Origin: Lepas anatifera
Lineage: Eukaryota > Arthropoda > Thecostraca > Lepadidae
Direction of reading: 5' to 3'
Assembly: GCA_034440635.1 (NCBI GenBank)
Contig: JAOTON010001685.1
Span: forward strand, 4,737,001 to 4,801,000
DNA length: 64,000 bases
Shown piece after piece: positions 23,229 to 34,854 of the stretch. The position numbers and the translations under genes were made by a program. The notes beneath the pieces are model-generated. The model ran no database searches. It saw only the letters and a program-made list of their open reading frames with translations, and had not been told where the DNA came from. Numbering within the stretch: position 1 is the first letter of the stretch; each line of letters begins with the position of its first letter.

Positions 23229-24788
23229 AGGATATTAGTTATAAGTATACTTACACTATTTCCATTTCTGCAATGACCCTTCTGTTCTGTTCCATCTGGT
23301 ATTTTTTGAAACCCAACTATGCCCTGTGAGCGGAATCACTGTTCTAAATAAGGTCATAACATCACACACGTGTCCTAGCGACTTTGTTCACGCGAGGCGA
23401 GGAAAAGGTACCACCACAGCGCGCGAAAGTCACAAGGGTGCGAGACAGCTGGCGTTGGTACGGTTCTTGTCTGGAAAATACCTGTTGCATATTGCATAAT
23501 GGTGGTTAACAACTAAAGATTATTATCCAGTCATGCAGCAGCATTTAAAGGTATCCAGCCCTCGGTACAGCAGAATTTAAAAAAGGGCTGAAGTGGTAAA
23601 TATCAGGCCACCCGCTGACCATCCACCGCACAGTGATGCAGCGGGCCTAAAAACGGGACGATAATGACAAAAATGACTTTCTAGAATTAATATCAAATGT
23701 ATGCGATAAGTTTGAGAATTGTTTGGAACCCTGAAAACCATAATTATTTTCTTCCTCTAGCGCACCACATTGGTTTCACAGGAGCTGAAACTTGAAACTT
23801 ATTCTGCCTCTCTTATTACGAGTATCTGGCCAGAAATAATAGCGTGATCTAAAACGTTAATAGCAGGTGCTCCCCAAGATACCTTTACTTAAAGGTACGT
23901 TCACGAGGGATTCCTCCACGCCCGCGTGACGTCACGTGGGCGTGAAGGAATTCCTTCACCAATAGGCCGTGTGTCAAACTGCTGCTAATGGCACTGCCCG
24001 CTTACGAATTTGTGAGAATACACGATGAGCAAGTTTATCCAAAATGCAATAAATAAGCATTTTGTCTTCGATGTTGGGCCTCTTTTTCCGTAAATTTAGA
24101 TATCTATTCATTTAATTTTCCCATGTTATATGCTAGGAAGTGTGACGTCATATCCGGTATCTGCACTGACTGTTGGAGGGGGCTGGCTGCTCCCAGCTCG
24201 CCATCCATAAAAACGTATACTACCGTAAAGCTTGGGATTTTTATCTTCTGGTCACAAAAATACGGCTCTAGCTGCTCCAGAGAATGCAGTCAGTTAATTG
24301 TAATAAACATATGTTTCGGAACTAAAATTCATAACATACATCATATGTCCTTCGACTGGCGAAAAAGGCACAGCCAGGATCAGCTAGAAAATCATACCAT
24401 TTATTTTGCGAAGTGTCTTCTTTGCATTAGTGGAATCCTTAGGTCGGCAACTGACGGCCGAAAAGGGTTATGACAGTTTTAGTGAGCTCATGTTCTACCC
24501 GTAGTCGGCGGGTGGTTGTGGCAATCACGCGCGCGTCATCCACAAATCACCGTGTATTATTTCCTTTCTCCAATCAAATGACACATTTAAATGGTGAAGG
24601 GGGTAAACAATAAGAAATATTGGTAACGTCATTGATGGACGGCCTCTAATTAAAGGAGGCAATAAAGTTGAGAAGCAGGAGGGTAAATTGAGACAAAGAA
24701 AGCAGGTATTAGTGTCAATTCAGTAGGTATTAGGGTTAGTTCAATACTTATTAGGTCATAGCGAGATCAGGCCCTAAATAAGGAAATT
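23226..24788. other. Spacer with a CRE-centred palindrome
   Basis: No gene recognised. At 23,919-23,946 a near-perfect palindrome is centred on TGACGTCA, flanked by CACGCCCGCG and its complement; the consensus is that of a cAMP-response element. Confidence 0.4.
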
Positions 24789-25473
24789 CACCACCATGTC
24801 TAGAAAAAATCTGAAACTCTGTCTCCGGGGTAGTTTTGGGCCAGGAACACGCCTGTGAGAATCTTAGCCCCTCCGACCAACGGTGACCGAGATATAGCCC
24901 GAGGCATTTTCTGGAGGTCACCTTGTAGACTCATCTTTGATGCTTTATAACTCCAAAACGCATTGCCTGATTAACAAGTTTTGTATATCATTGAACTTTT
25001 CTTGAACTGTAGACTATTTTTGAAAAAAGAAAATTTCGAAATCTTAAAACTTTTGACTTTTAATTTGTATGACTTTTTCTTTTTTTTACCTAGCTTGACC
25101 TTTTCGCAGTTGAAATTGCCCTTTTTGACACCTCAAAATTTTGTTTCATAAAATATCTTTCAATAAAGAATAAAAAATGCGTTCTTGCTATAAATTCCAA
25201 ATTTTTAGAAAATAAGGTAGGTATGCAGACGATTTTTGACCACTGCGGTGCTGCAGCCTTATGTTTAACACCGCAAACAAAGCGATTGCTTTTGTAATCG
25301 GTTGCTTGCAGTCATATTGCATGGTCTTAACAAAATTTTCATCGTGCAAGTGTCAGAATTTAGGGAAATTAACACGCGCCCACACGAGGGGGAAGGCAAC
25401 CAGCCTCCTCAGGTTTCCACAGGTAGTAAAAAACAGCTTCACGCAGCGCCACCGTACTTCATCTACCTCTAAC
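24789..25473. repeat. Inverted repeat 1, left arm
   Basis: About 685 bp. Its reverse complement is found at 28,054-28,725, with scattered substitutions and small indels. The match runs from CACCACCATGTCTAG to CATCTACCTCTAAC. It includes the ACACGCGCCC word shared with the AGGTCA-rich repeats. Confidence 0.85.
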
Positions 25474-25499
25474 CCGAAATTTTTACAGCTTCTGGCAAT

Positions 25500-26090
25500 A
25501 TTTTAGGTCTGGCTCATACCAGGTCAGACTGCCAACCCAGGTCAAGAGACCTAACCTCGAAAATCTTTGGAGGTGCATCAGTAAGATCAAATTTAACCTA
25601 TCGTGCTTAGATTCACATCACATAGGAAGGTCATCGAGCAAGATAATTTTCCGTAGCAGGATTTCTATATCGATAGCCTGGGACAAGGTCAGGGTCACGA
25701 TCTTTCCATTAGAAATGAATGGGGCAATTGGTAAATTTTGATAACTTGCAAGAACTGAGAATTGTCGAGAGTTGCGATGGAGGTTTTATTTTTTTACGTT
25801 CTCGTGTCTGACTTGCCACTGCAGTTTGATTGATATTCTTTTTACCATACAGATCTAAGCCCGGCTCCAGGTCAAAGCAGGTTTATTTTGAAATTTGACT
25901 AGACAAGATTGTAAGATATATAATCCGATCGGGCTCGACAAGAGCATTCCAATAGTGCTGAACATTTTTCTACGGCTCTCTTCTGTCAGCTATTATGTAA
26001 CAAAATTTAGGTTTACACTCAGTTCATGTAAGGAATACTTTGACCTCGAGCAGCCTCAACGATGACCCGACCAAACGCGTGTGTGTAACA
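25500..26090. repeat. AGGTCA-rich dispersed repeat, copy B
   Basis: Parallels copy A (21,630 on) in order: CAGGTCA, AGGTCAAGAGACCT, CCTCGAAAAT, then a stretch with CTTGCAAG. It directly follows the left arm of inverted repeat 1. Noncoding. Confidence 0.55.
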
Positions 26091-27802
26091 TTGTCGGTAG
26101 TGATTAAAACTGGCTATTTAGCGGCGTTGCTCCCAGTGCACTGTTCATTCTACATGGTTTACTGAACATCAGAGATAATCCACAATTAGGCCCGGAGCCT
26201 GTGTGATATAACATGCCTTCAAACACAACACTGCGATGGCTCGTGTTTTTTTCTTCAGACTTATGCCTGTAGTATGAAAGCAAAAGAAATAACTGAAGAA
26301 TGTATGTATATCTCCTGACGAAGAGCTGTACTGCACAATGCAAGAATATATTCAACTTCATCAAATGGTGCTGCCATGCACACAATTTCAAAGCAATGCT
26401 AAGGCTTAAGTCTAGTGCAAAGTTTATATCGGAGCAAAATTCAATTATGTAAATAATGTGTTTTCACTACATCTCACAGCAAGGGCGCCTGTGACTATAT
26501 CGAGAGCACTGCGAAACTGGCAACCTATCACGATGGTTTAAAAGTCCAGTGAAAGATAAAAACATGATGCCAAAAGTATGCGTGATTTTCTTACGCATAC
26601 ATTTTTCAGCACGATGAAGTTCTTGTAAATTTTACAATCAAGCATAGCCAATGTTGCCAGACAGCCCCAAAGTCTGTTCGCCGATGCGATTATGGAAAAA
26701 TGAATGCAGGTTTCAAAGAATACCAGCGGTAAATAAGACTGCTCATGAAATCTCTACAAAAAAGGAAGAGAGGTTCGGGTTTCGTATACCTATGTTCGAA
26801 CCAAACAGTGTCGTGCTGTGTAAACAGACTTTCTTTTATGGGTGCTGCGTGAATTGTTGCAAATTTAGTCAGGGCAAATGTGCAATGCAAAGGGAATATT
26901 AAACATACCGGTATAGATTATTTGGCTTAAGTAATGAGTGATCTGACGGCCATCATTGCAGGTGAGTGAATGCGTCTGTACAGGACAAAGTCAGTGTCAG
27001 TGTTGAAGTCATCTCAAAGTATTCCCTTATTCTTCAATGATTATACAAGGCACCAGGAGTGTGAAATTATATCTATTTGTGGGTGCCTGACCACCTTCAA
27101 TGAACCGTGGAAACAGTGGTAAAAGTGGTAAAACATCCTTTGAATGTTCTCTTTTTTCATTTCAAATACTACTTATTGGTGCAATGTAGTTTAACCGGAC
27201 TGTGAGAGGGCTAAGCACATTATGCATTTTGCTATTTATTTTCAGTAGTGGCTCTCGATCTTGCTTCAAATTTTGCCAACCCTAATCATTAAAAATGCCA
27301 ATCAAAAGCCTTTCGAAGCGGCGTTTGAACTGGGATCTGTATCAGCTATGATATGATCACCTTCTAGAAATATCATGTGAGGCAGCCTGTTCAAGTGACC
27401 AAGTCGAATGCGTTATGATTTCAGGACATTTTTCTCATATATGAGCAGATGAAAATTACCTCCTGGGAATGACAGCCTTTCAGACGTCTTTTTTACATTG
27501 TATGAATCCTCTGAAACATATGCTGTGCTGCACTGGGTCACCTTCTATTGATACTATTTTTCCATCTCCAGGAACGATGTAATTGTGTGAGTTAGTGGTG
27601 CTTATAGGATAAGTTATACTTGTTTCAATTATTGGTAAAGTCGCGACATCTTTGTGGACTTTCGTTTAAGGCTGCAAGGCTCATTACTAATAAGTTCCCT
27701 TGCCCTCGTCTCCCTCGAAACAATGGATCCCTTTCGATCACTTTTAATGGCTGCTATTTTTTTTTACAAATCTTGTCCAAGTTATTGCCAATTCAGTTTT
27801 AG
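26091..27802. other. Spacer inside inverted repeat 1, nothing recognised
   Basis: Only short frames. No transposase-like or other conserved frame is visible in the region enclosed by the arms. Confidence 0.4.
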
Positions 27803-27990
27803 GAGTCGGAGTCTCACTAGAGTCATCAAGGGACTTTCTACGGAGACCCCGACCCCACCACCCAAACAAGCAACTCCCACGATGAAGGGTTGATTAAGGA
27901 ACCAAAGTTGAACGTCCCACAAGGCATAACGACGGCCATCTACCTCAGGTCACCCCCGCACCAGTCAGTTGCCAGCTGGCCTACGGTATT
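27803..27990. repeat. SINE body fragment (copy of 43,013-43,200)
   Basis: Starts GAGTCTCACTAGAGTC and includes GGAGACCCCGACCCC and CACCAGTCAGTTGCCAGC. Matches the minus-oriented SINE at 43.0-43.3 kb over about 185 bp but lacks the tRNA-like head, so it is 5'-truncated. It ends about 65 bp before the right arm of inverted repeat 1. Confidence 0.75.
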
Positions 27991-28053
27991 TACGGTAGCT
28001 ACCATCTGCCAGTTGACCTCAATTATTTTGCCAGAAGTTGAAAAAAATGTCGA

Positions 28054-28725
28054 GTTAGAGGTAGATGAAGTACGGTGGCGCTGCGCGAAGGTGCTTTTTT
28101 ACTACATGTAGAAATCTGAGGAGGCCGGTTGCCCGCCCCCTCGTGTGGGCGCGTGTTAATTTCCATAAATTCTGACACTTGCACGATCAAAATTTTGTTA
28201 AGACCATGCAATATGACTGTAAGCAACCGATTACAAAAGCAATCGCTTTGTTTGCGGTGTTAAACATAAGGCTGTGCTACCGCAGTGGTCAAAACCATCT
28301 GCACACCTACCTTAGGTGCTAAAAATTGGGAATTTATAGCAAGAAAGCATTTTTTATCGAAAGATATTTTATTAAGCAAAATTTTTAAGGTGTCAAAAAG
28401 GGAAATTTTCAACTGCAAAAAGGTCAAGCTAGGTAAAAAACAAAAAGTCAAACAAATTAAAAGTCAAAATTTTTGAAATTTTGATATTTTCTTTTTAAAT
28501 AATTTATAGTTCAAGACAAGTTCAATGATATACAAAACTTGTTAATCAGGCAAGGCGTTTTGGAGTTATGAAGCATCAAAGATGAGTCTACAAGGTGACC
28601 TCCAGAAAATGCCTCGGGCTATATCTCGGTCACGCTGGTCGGAGGGGGCTAAGATTCTCACAGGCGTATTCCTGGCCCAAAACCCCGGAGACAAAGTTTC
28701 CAGATTTTTTCTAGACATGGTGGTG
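28054..28725. repeat. Inverted repeat 1, right arm
   Basis: Reverse complement of 24,789-25,473. The arms enclose about 2.58 kb. The sequence just outside (TTGTCCTGGAATGCTCCAGG) is also found, inverted, at about 22,530 beside copy A of the AGGTCA-rich repeat, linking the two families. Confidence 0.85.
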
Positions 28726-30827
28726 TCAAATTGAAATATTTTTGGTCGTTTTGTCCTGGAATGCTCCAGGTATTAGTGTCAGTTCGTTTAAGAAATATTT
28801 TAAAAACGATTACTCTTCTCATAAATGTTTCGTCTCTAGCAATGAGTTTTGATGAGCTTTTTAAATTTGGGACCCTGCAAACTGGATGAGACGTAAATTT
28901 GTAAAATTATGGAAAAAAGTTGTTTTCACCGATCCCGATGATTTTCTGTGTCTTTTCTCCATAACTTGCAATTTTTTTACATTATGAAGTATTTTGCACG
29001 TCAGTTCATGCATCCAGTTAAAACGCAGCAGGTGAGGCAACAATGGTCTCTGTAAAGACCATCTCTTGAGAGATATTTTGCAAAAACGACCGCAGCCTAA
29101 TACCTACCAATCAGTATCGAACCGGCTGTACATACTACCTCTCTCGGATTTTGAAGATAGTCGCTTGTTGCACATTTTGTTGCGTTTTCCGGGTGTTAAA
29201 GCTTAACAGTGGTTATCTTCTGATGATATTTTATTACCCGGATCTACCCTAAATGTGTTCACAATGCTAGTAAATACGAGGTGAGAATGTATTTTTCACT
29301 TCCAATGTTTGCCGGCTAACAACTGGGGAAATCCAATCATTTAATCAAATTATCAATCGAATGAATTGACTATCAATATGAATTGATTATCCTACTATTA
29401 CCTTTATTCAGCTTATCGCATGGTCAGATTTGCGACTAAGTAATTATTTCATAAAGCTACTGCCACTGTCAGAACCGTTAAAAACCCTGGATAGCCTCTG
29501 CATAAAGTAGCGCACCCAATGGGTCCCAAGGGGTGCTCTGGTGCCTTCGTTATGGACCTGACCTTAAAATGGATGTCCGCCCTATATTTGTCTTTACAAG
29601 AGCTTTCGAATAGTGTATAGAAGCTCGATCTAACTCCTCTAGAAGCTGAGGTATTCCCGGCTTTTGCCAACCTTGTTTTGAGAACCAACATTGCCTTACA
29701 TCGGTTTAGAAATGACATCATAATTCGGTGACGTGACCTGACCTTGGGTTGAAATTTCGTCAAGATGTATCGAATTGATGTTGGTTCGCACTTGCCACGC
29801 GGCATTGCGCTAAAGCGAGCAGATTTTCTCCCATCGCGAAAAATTAAGAGGGGGTAGAATCAACCCCCCGGAAAAATTAGGGTTAAGAAGAAAAACGAAA
29901 TTTGGTGTGCTTTTTTGAGCTGCCTGATGAAGAGCTTCAAATTGCACCCAAAAGCATTGTTCTATCATTATTATCTATTGAGCTATGAATTTCGTCCCGT
30001 TTTTCAGGCCTCCTGCATCACTGTGCACCACCAGGCCTGCTAATGAAGCCACTGCTAATGGAAGAGATATGAGACGAGGGATCTCAGCCGGCCGGCAACG
30101 AAAACGAGGGGACAGATATGTGTCCGGGATACGTGAGAATCCTCGGTATCAAAGCCCTCGGTACGCATTAAGATGCAGCATGCGAGCCAGACGGAACATG
30201 GCACGACCCATACGAAAGATGACGACGCAGATCGGACCATCGTAAAAGGAATCATTAATTGTATGAAAATGAGATATTTACACAGGCTCTTAGGAAACTT
30301 TTCTCTATTTTTTAGATATTTACGGTAGCATGACAGATATGCAATGCAAATATTTGATTTTATATCCTAACTTTGTCAACGCTGTTCTTGTAGAATTCCT
30401 TTGCCTACTACTGGTGCGAACTAAGCCCAGAGTCCCCCTTCTAGAGAAGGACGAAGAAAGAGTGGAAACATCGCACAATACATCCGGATACAGGAGTCGA
30501 TTGGTCCGTTCCCACGGTCGTTACAGAAATAGTTCACACTGAGGCTAATCATGCCCTTCAGAAAGGTTTCATGTGGCACTAACTTTGAAAGGAATTCAGC
30601 AATTCCAGAAGCTTGCTCTCATTGATGAGTGTAATGCTGACATTTTTTCGAGCATGCCATTTTGTCTTGGTGTTTAATGGATATAAATGATGGAATTCTA
30701 ACGTTTCAGAGAGCCTCTTTTAACATTATGAAAAAGGAGATCAATAATATTCACTTTATACTTTTCCTTAATATAAACATGTCGTACTCTTGATTATTTT
30801 GTGGGAGATAAAAGGAAAATGGCTAAA
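28726..30827. other. Spacer; AGGTCA-type sequence at 29,540-29,760
   Basis: Contains GACCTGACCTT twice (about 29,553 and 29,735), suggesting another decayed copy of the AGGTCA-rich family. A 118-codon minus frame crosses it without any recognised motif. Nothing else identified. Confidence 0.35.
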
Positions 30828-30864
30828 AGTCTGACTCGTACCTGGCATAGGTACGAGTCAGACT
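30828..30864. repeat. Perfect 15-bp palindrome hairpin
   Basis: AGTCTGACTCGTACC, a 7-bp loop, then the exact reverse complement GGTACGAGTCAGACT. It lies at the outer edge of inverted repeat 2's left arm. Confidence 0.9.
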
Positions 30865-30865
30865 G

Positions 30866-32090
30866 GCATACCTAGTAGGCCATGTCGTGATCACCACTTT
30901 TTCACAGGATCTTTGATTACCGAGTGTTTTCTAATGTATTGATGGCCGCTGATCACGATTTTCTGGTCGAAAGTTTCGAATTCGAAAAATATTTGCCCGC
31001 GCAAGCCGTTTGAAATTCTTCCGGTTTGCCAAAATTTCGATGTTTTCATATCTCACGGACAATACAACGCAACTGATGTATTCAAAAGGCCCCAGAACTT
31101 TAAAACCATTGCAACTGAACAATTTCAAACCTTTTTTGACCCCTTGAAATATATACTTACCCGAAAAAGTACCTTAGAAAGACGGGGATGTTTGAGCTTA
31201 AAAGATGATAATAGATGGCGCGCATGACGCAGCCGTCAACCACTGTCCCGCTTCGTCGCTTATGTCAAGAAGCTATTAGCCAAAGGAGATGGATATAGGA
31301 TTCGAGCCTATTTTGAATTCGATGAATGAACATTTACCTTCACAAGATGATCTAGATTTCTCTCGCTTGCAGTTTTAAATATGATTGGTAATGGTTGCTT
31401 TCAAAGCAGGTCCAATTCAGATCAGCTAGCCAGCCTATATAGATTAGGTATCTAAGCATGTAGTCACTGCGGATCAATTTCAAGTATTAAAATGTATGCA
31501 AGAGCCAGTTGATTATATTTAGATTAGTCTTGCTATCACTAGCGAGTAGAATACCGCATTTCGGGAAAAATGAAGCTACACCACACCTAGCGCCGCCGTC
31601 AAGCCGCTTAACATGATTCACATGCATGCTGCCGCTCAACCAGCTCTCGATTGGGGCTGACGTTGTCGGTCACATTATGATGCTGCGGCTTGAAGAGATG
31701 GAGGCCAGGAAAGTGAACGAATTTCGCGTTTCAATAGCTTGAAAATTAGAACCGACCGCTGATGAAGTTGCCGAGACTTACAGAAGAGCATCTGTGCCAG
31801 CAAGAAACAAGTACAAAGTTCGCTGTGAAATAAGGAAGCACTGTAACCTGAAGGAAGCGATCAGAAGGCGTCTACAAAACATGAAGGTATCGTAAGCACG
31901 GACAAAACATGACCACATTGTTTGACATATAAAGCAGAGCTTTACCATCAAAGGCATCGGCAAACAGAACATTTCTGGAAGACCAGCGAGAAGCACAGAG
32001 GTTGTATATTGGGGGCTTGGATGCAGTCGTGACAGACCGTTGGAGACGGCAGCAGCTGCGGCAAGCCACTGCTGCTGCCGCCAATAAGGC
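30866..32090. repeat. Inverted repeat 2, left arm (about 1.2 kb)
   Basis: The reverse complement is found at 32,378-33,009 followed by 38,764-39,305, with about 10-15% divergence by eye. The inner part carries a decayed reading frame on the plus strand whose counterpart on the right arm reads in the minus direction. A shared stretch includes EPTADEV, ETYRRASVPARN and YKVR. The conserved wording in the two arms suggests the ancestral repeat encoded protein. Confidence 0.85.
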
Positions 32091-32321
32091 CTGATCGGGA
32101 GGCCGGCTCGTCCGTATTCGAGCACAATAATATGACAATCACCCGGACAAGTCTAGAAACGACTTCCGTGTAACATTTAGAAATAAGTTTTATTTCAGAG
32201 ATTGATTTATACCTGCCAGAGCCTGTTCGCGTGCGGCGTGTCAGCAGCTGGTGTGATGCTACAAATAGGAAGCTCGCTGCTGCATATACCACCAGCGGTC
32301 GCTGTCAATGGTGCTGTTGTG

Positions 32322-32361
32322 TTCTGACGCAGCTTTGGCTCCGTCAGAACGCAACATCCGG
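32322..32361. repeat. Hairpin at the centre of inverted repeat 2
   Basis: GTTGTGTTCTGACG and CGTCAGAACGCAAC form a 14-bp stem with one mismatch. It lies in the 290-bp spacer between the two arms. Confidence 0.75.
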
Positions 32362-32377
32362 AGAACTCCTGGTAGCC

Positions 32378-33009
32378 ACAACGACAGCAGCAGCGGCTTG
32401 GCTCAGCTGCTGCCGTCTCCAATGGTCTGTCACGACTGCATCCAAGCCACCAATATACAACCTCTGTGCTCATCGCTGGTCTTCCAGAAATGTTCTGTTT
32501 GCCGATACCTTTGATGGTAGAGCTCTGTTTGATATGTCAAACAATGGTGTCATGCCTTGTCCATGCTTACAATATCGTCATGTTTTGTAGGCACCTTCTG
32601 ATCGTTTCCTTCAAATTATAAAGCTTCCTTATTTCTCAGCGAACTTTGTACCTGTTTCTTGCTGGCACAGATGCTCTTCTGTAAGTCTCGGTAACTTCAT
32701 CAGCGGTCGGTTCGAATATTGAAGCTATTGAAACATGAAATTCGTCCGCTTCCCTGGCCTCAGTCTCTTCAAACCGCAGCATCATAATTCGACCGACAAC
32801 GGCATGTATTGACGGCAAGCTGGGTGTCGTGTAGCTTCATTTTTCCCGAAATACGGTATTCTCCTTGCTAGTGATAGCAAGACTAATCTGAACATAATCG
32901 ACTGGCTCTTGCATACATTTTAATACTTGAAATTTTTCCGCAGTGACTACATGCTTAGATACCTAATCTATATATGGCTGGCTCGTCCTAATTGGACCTG
33001 CTTTGAAAG
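32378..33009. repeat. Inverted repeat 2, right arm, first part
   Basis: Matches the reverse complement of about 31,430-32,090. It breaks off after CTGCTTTGAAAG at 33,009, where the LINE is inserted, and continues at 38,764. The minus-strand frame at 32,636-32,818 (EPTADEVTETYRRASV) is the less damaged of the two arm copies. Confidence 0.85.
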
Positions 33010-34199
33010 GGAAGAAGTAGATAGTCTTCGTGGTGAAAATGATAAAATGCGGGAGGAGATTAGGAATCTTCGATCAGAACTTGTGGAGGTCCAGTTCTTG
33101 GTTTCGGAGAATGTTGAACGGAGGGAAGCAGTGGAAACTGGTATGGCCTCCCTTGATCGGCGCACATCCGAGATGGCTACCAAACAAGATAAATTACAGT
33201 CTACTATGGAGGAGCAATCACAGTACAGTCGTAAATCGACACTCTTACTGTCTGGTAAAGCCATTCCTGCATTTCGGGAGGGGGAAAACACTAGAACTGT
33301 GGCCATAGAGCTGTTTAGAAGCCACCTAGGACTGCATGTCCAGCCTGGTGGTATAACTGCTTGTCACCGTCTGAGAAATCGGAAAGTGATTCTGGTCAGG
33401 TTTGCTTACCTGGATGAAAGGATGCATGTCTATCACCAGCGCACAAAGCCTGTGAGATATGGATTATTGGTCCATGAAAGCTTAACCTCTGAGCGCCTGG
33501 CAGTGATTAGAATCCTTCAGGAACTTCATTCTCTGCGAGACAAATCACCTTTCTCTTCTTACTACACAAATGCGGGTAGAATTTTCCTCAAAATCACGGG
33601 TAACTCTAGACCAGTGGAGTTGTTTGTAGGGACCTCTAGGGCTGATATTCTCAGTATATGTAGGTCTCAGGGTGGTGGCTCTGGTCCTGCTGTGGATGGT
33701 GCTATTGTCTCCGGGTGTCAGGGGTGCTGGGGCTGCTTCTGGGCTGCTTAGGCGTCGTGGATCTGTCTCTGTGCAGCGGCCTGACCGGCGCAGTGCCTTA
33801 GAGTCTGACCGGTCATCTGTTGTGGCGGGAGAGCGGGTTCGGGGCGGTCTGTCGGCTGTGGGGGCTGCTCCTATGTCCCGGGCCGGTGCTGCCTCGGGTG
33901 ATGGGTGCCCGCCCTTGGGGTCCTGTGCTGGCTCCTCTGGATCTCAGCCTGTGACTAGTGCTGATGTGAGGGTGGTTCTTCCTGAGGGTGCTGTGCCTGA
34001 TGGCTTGAATGTCCCCGGGCCCCATACTCCTGTGGTGGGAGCGGCGGCTGGGACGTCCCCTCCTGTTGTTGGTGCTGCGGGTACCCCTGGTCTGGGTCCT
34101 GATCTTATGCCCTCTGCTTCCTCCTTTGGCAGCGCTGGTGGGGGAGGCGAACCTGGCTGTTGCAACGGTGACACAGGCTGTGCCGTTGGTGGGCTCTGA
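33010..34199 (+). pseudogene. LINE ORF1 (coiled coil plus RNA-binding domain), 5'-truncated and frameshifted
   Basis: The open frame 32,927-33,751 is chimeric. Its first 27 or so codons are inverted-repeat DNA and the LINE part begins at 33,010. A coiled coil (REEIRNLRSELVEVQ) is followed by QYSRKSTLLLSG, the start of an RRM-like RNA-binding domain typical of LINE ORF1 proteins, and ITACHRL. Near 33,700 the frame shifts into an Ala/Gly/Pro/Ser-rich tail that runs to 34,199. ORF1p normally binds LINE RNA as a trimer. No zinc knuckle is evident. Confidence 0.7.
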
Positions 34200-34383
34200 G
34201 CTGGCTCGTGATGAGATGACCCTATCTCACGTCCGCGGGGGCCTCCTCCGCTTCACATGCCTCCTCCGAGCAGTGGCGCCGGTGGCGCTCGGGACAGGCC
34301 GATCTCCCCTCTCTCCACAACTGGAGCGACGGATGAGGTATAGGGGTTTGATCCGGGGTGGCTTACATGCTGTGTTGATTTAG

Positions 34384-34854
34384 TTTAGTTTAAGCCTAAA
34401 ATTAAAAAACCCTGTAGTAAAACAAACACTTCGCTAATAAGCCCCATAACAAAATTGCTGCCTTATGTTTTTCTTATGATTTTTTATATATATATATATA
34501 TTTTTTCCCCATTTTTATTAGACCTTGTCGCTGGTGTCTGTTAATTTGTCAAGTAATTTTTTTTTCTCCCACTAGGTGCTGCTTGGCTGGACAGGCTGTG
34601 CCTCATTCTCTTTTTTCTACAGTTTTGTTGGGATTATCTGTATACACATTGGGATCATAGCGTTATAATTTTGGTGTTAGCTGGTCCACATGTAGAATTA
34701 AGTCCATCTTACCCCGTTTTTTCTCCCTTGTTTTTTAATTTGTTTTCCTCATTGCAGCCCGCCAGTTTGGCTGTCTTGCCATATTTTTCGTTTTTCTGTC
34801 CTTTCTGAGAGTGATTGATTTGTTTTCATTGTTTTCTCTACCCTTTGCTTAGGA
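34384..34854. other. T-rich linker between LINE ORF1 and ORF2
   Basis: A pyrimidine-rich stretch with runs of T and a short (TA)n at about 34,487-34,500. No coding signal. Probably the inter-ORF region of the LINE. Confidence 0.5.

Noticed and set aside
29449..29805. 118-codon minus frame
   Set aside because: It lies over AGGTCA-type repeat sequence and shows no conserved motif.
32927..33010. N-terminal 27 codons of the LINE ORF1 frame (MKFFRSDYMLRY...)
   Set aside because: These codons belong to the inverted-repeat arm, not the LINE; the open frame is a chance fusion at the insertion point.
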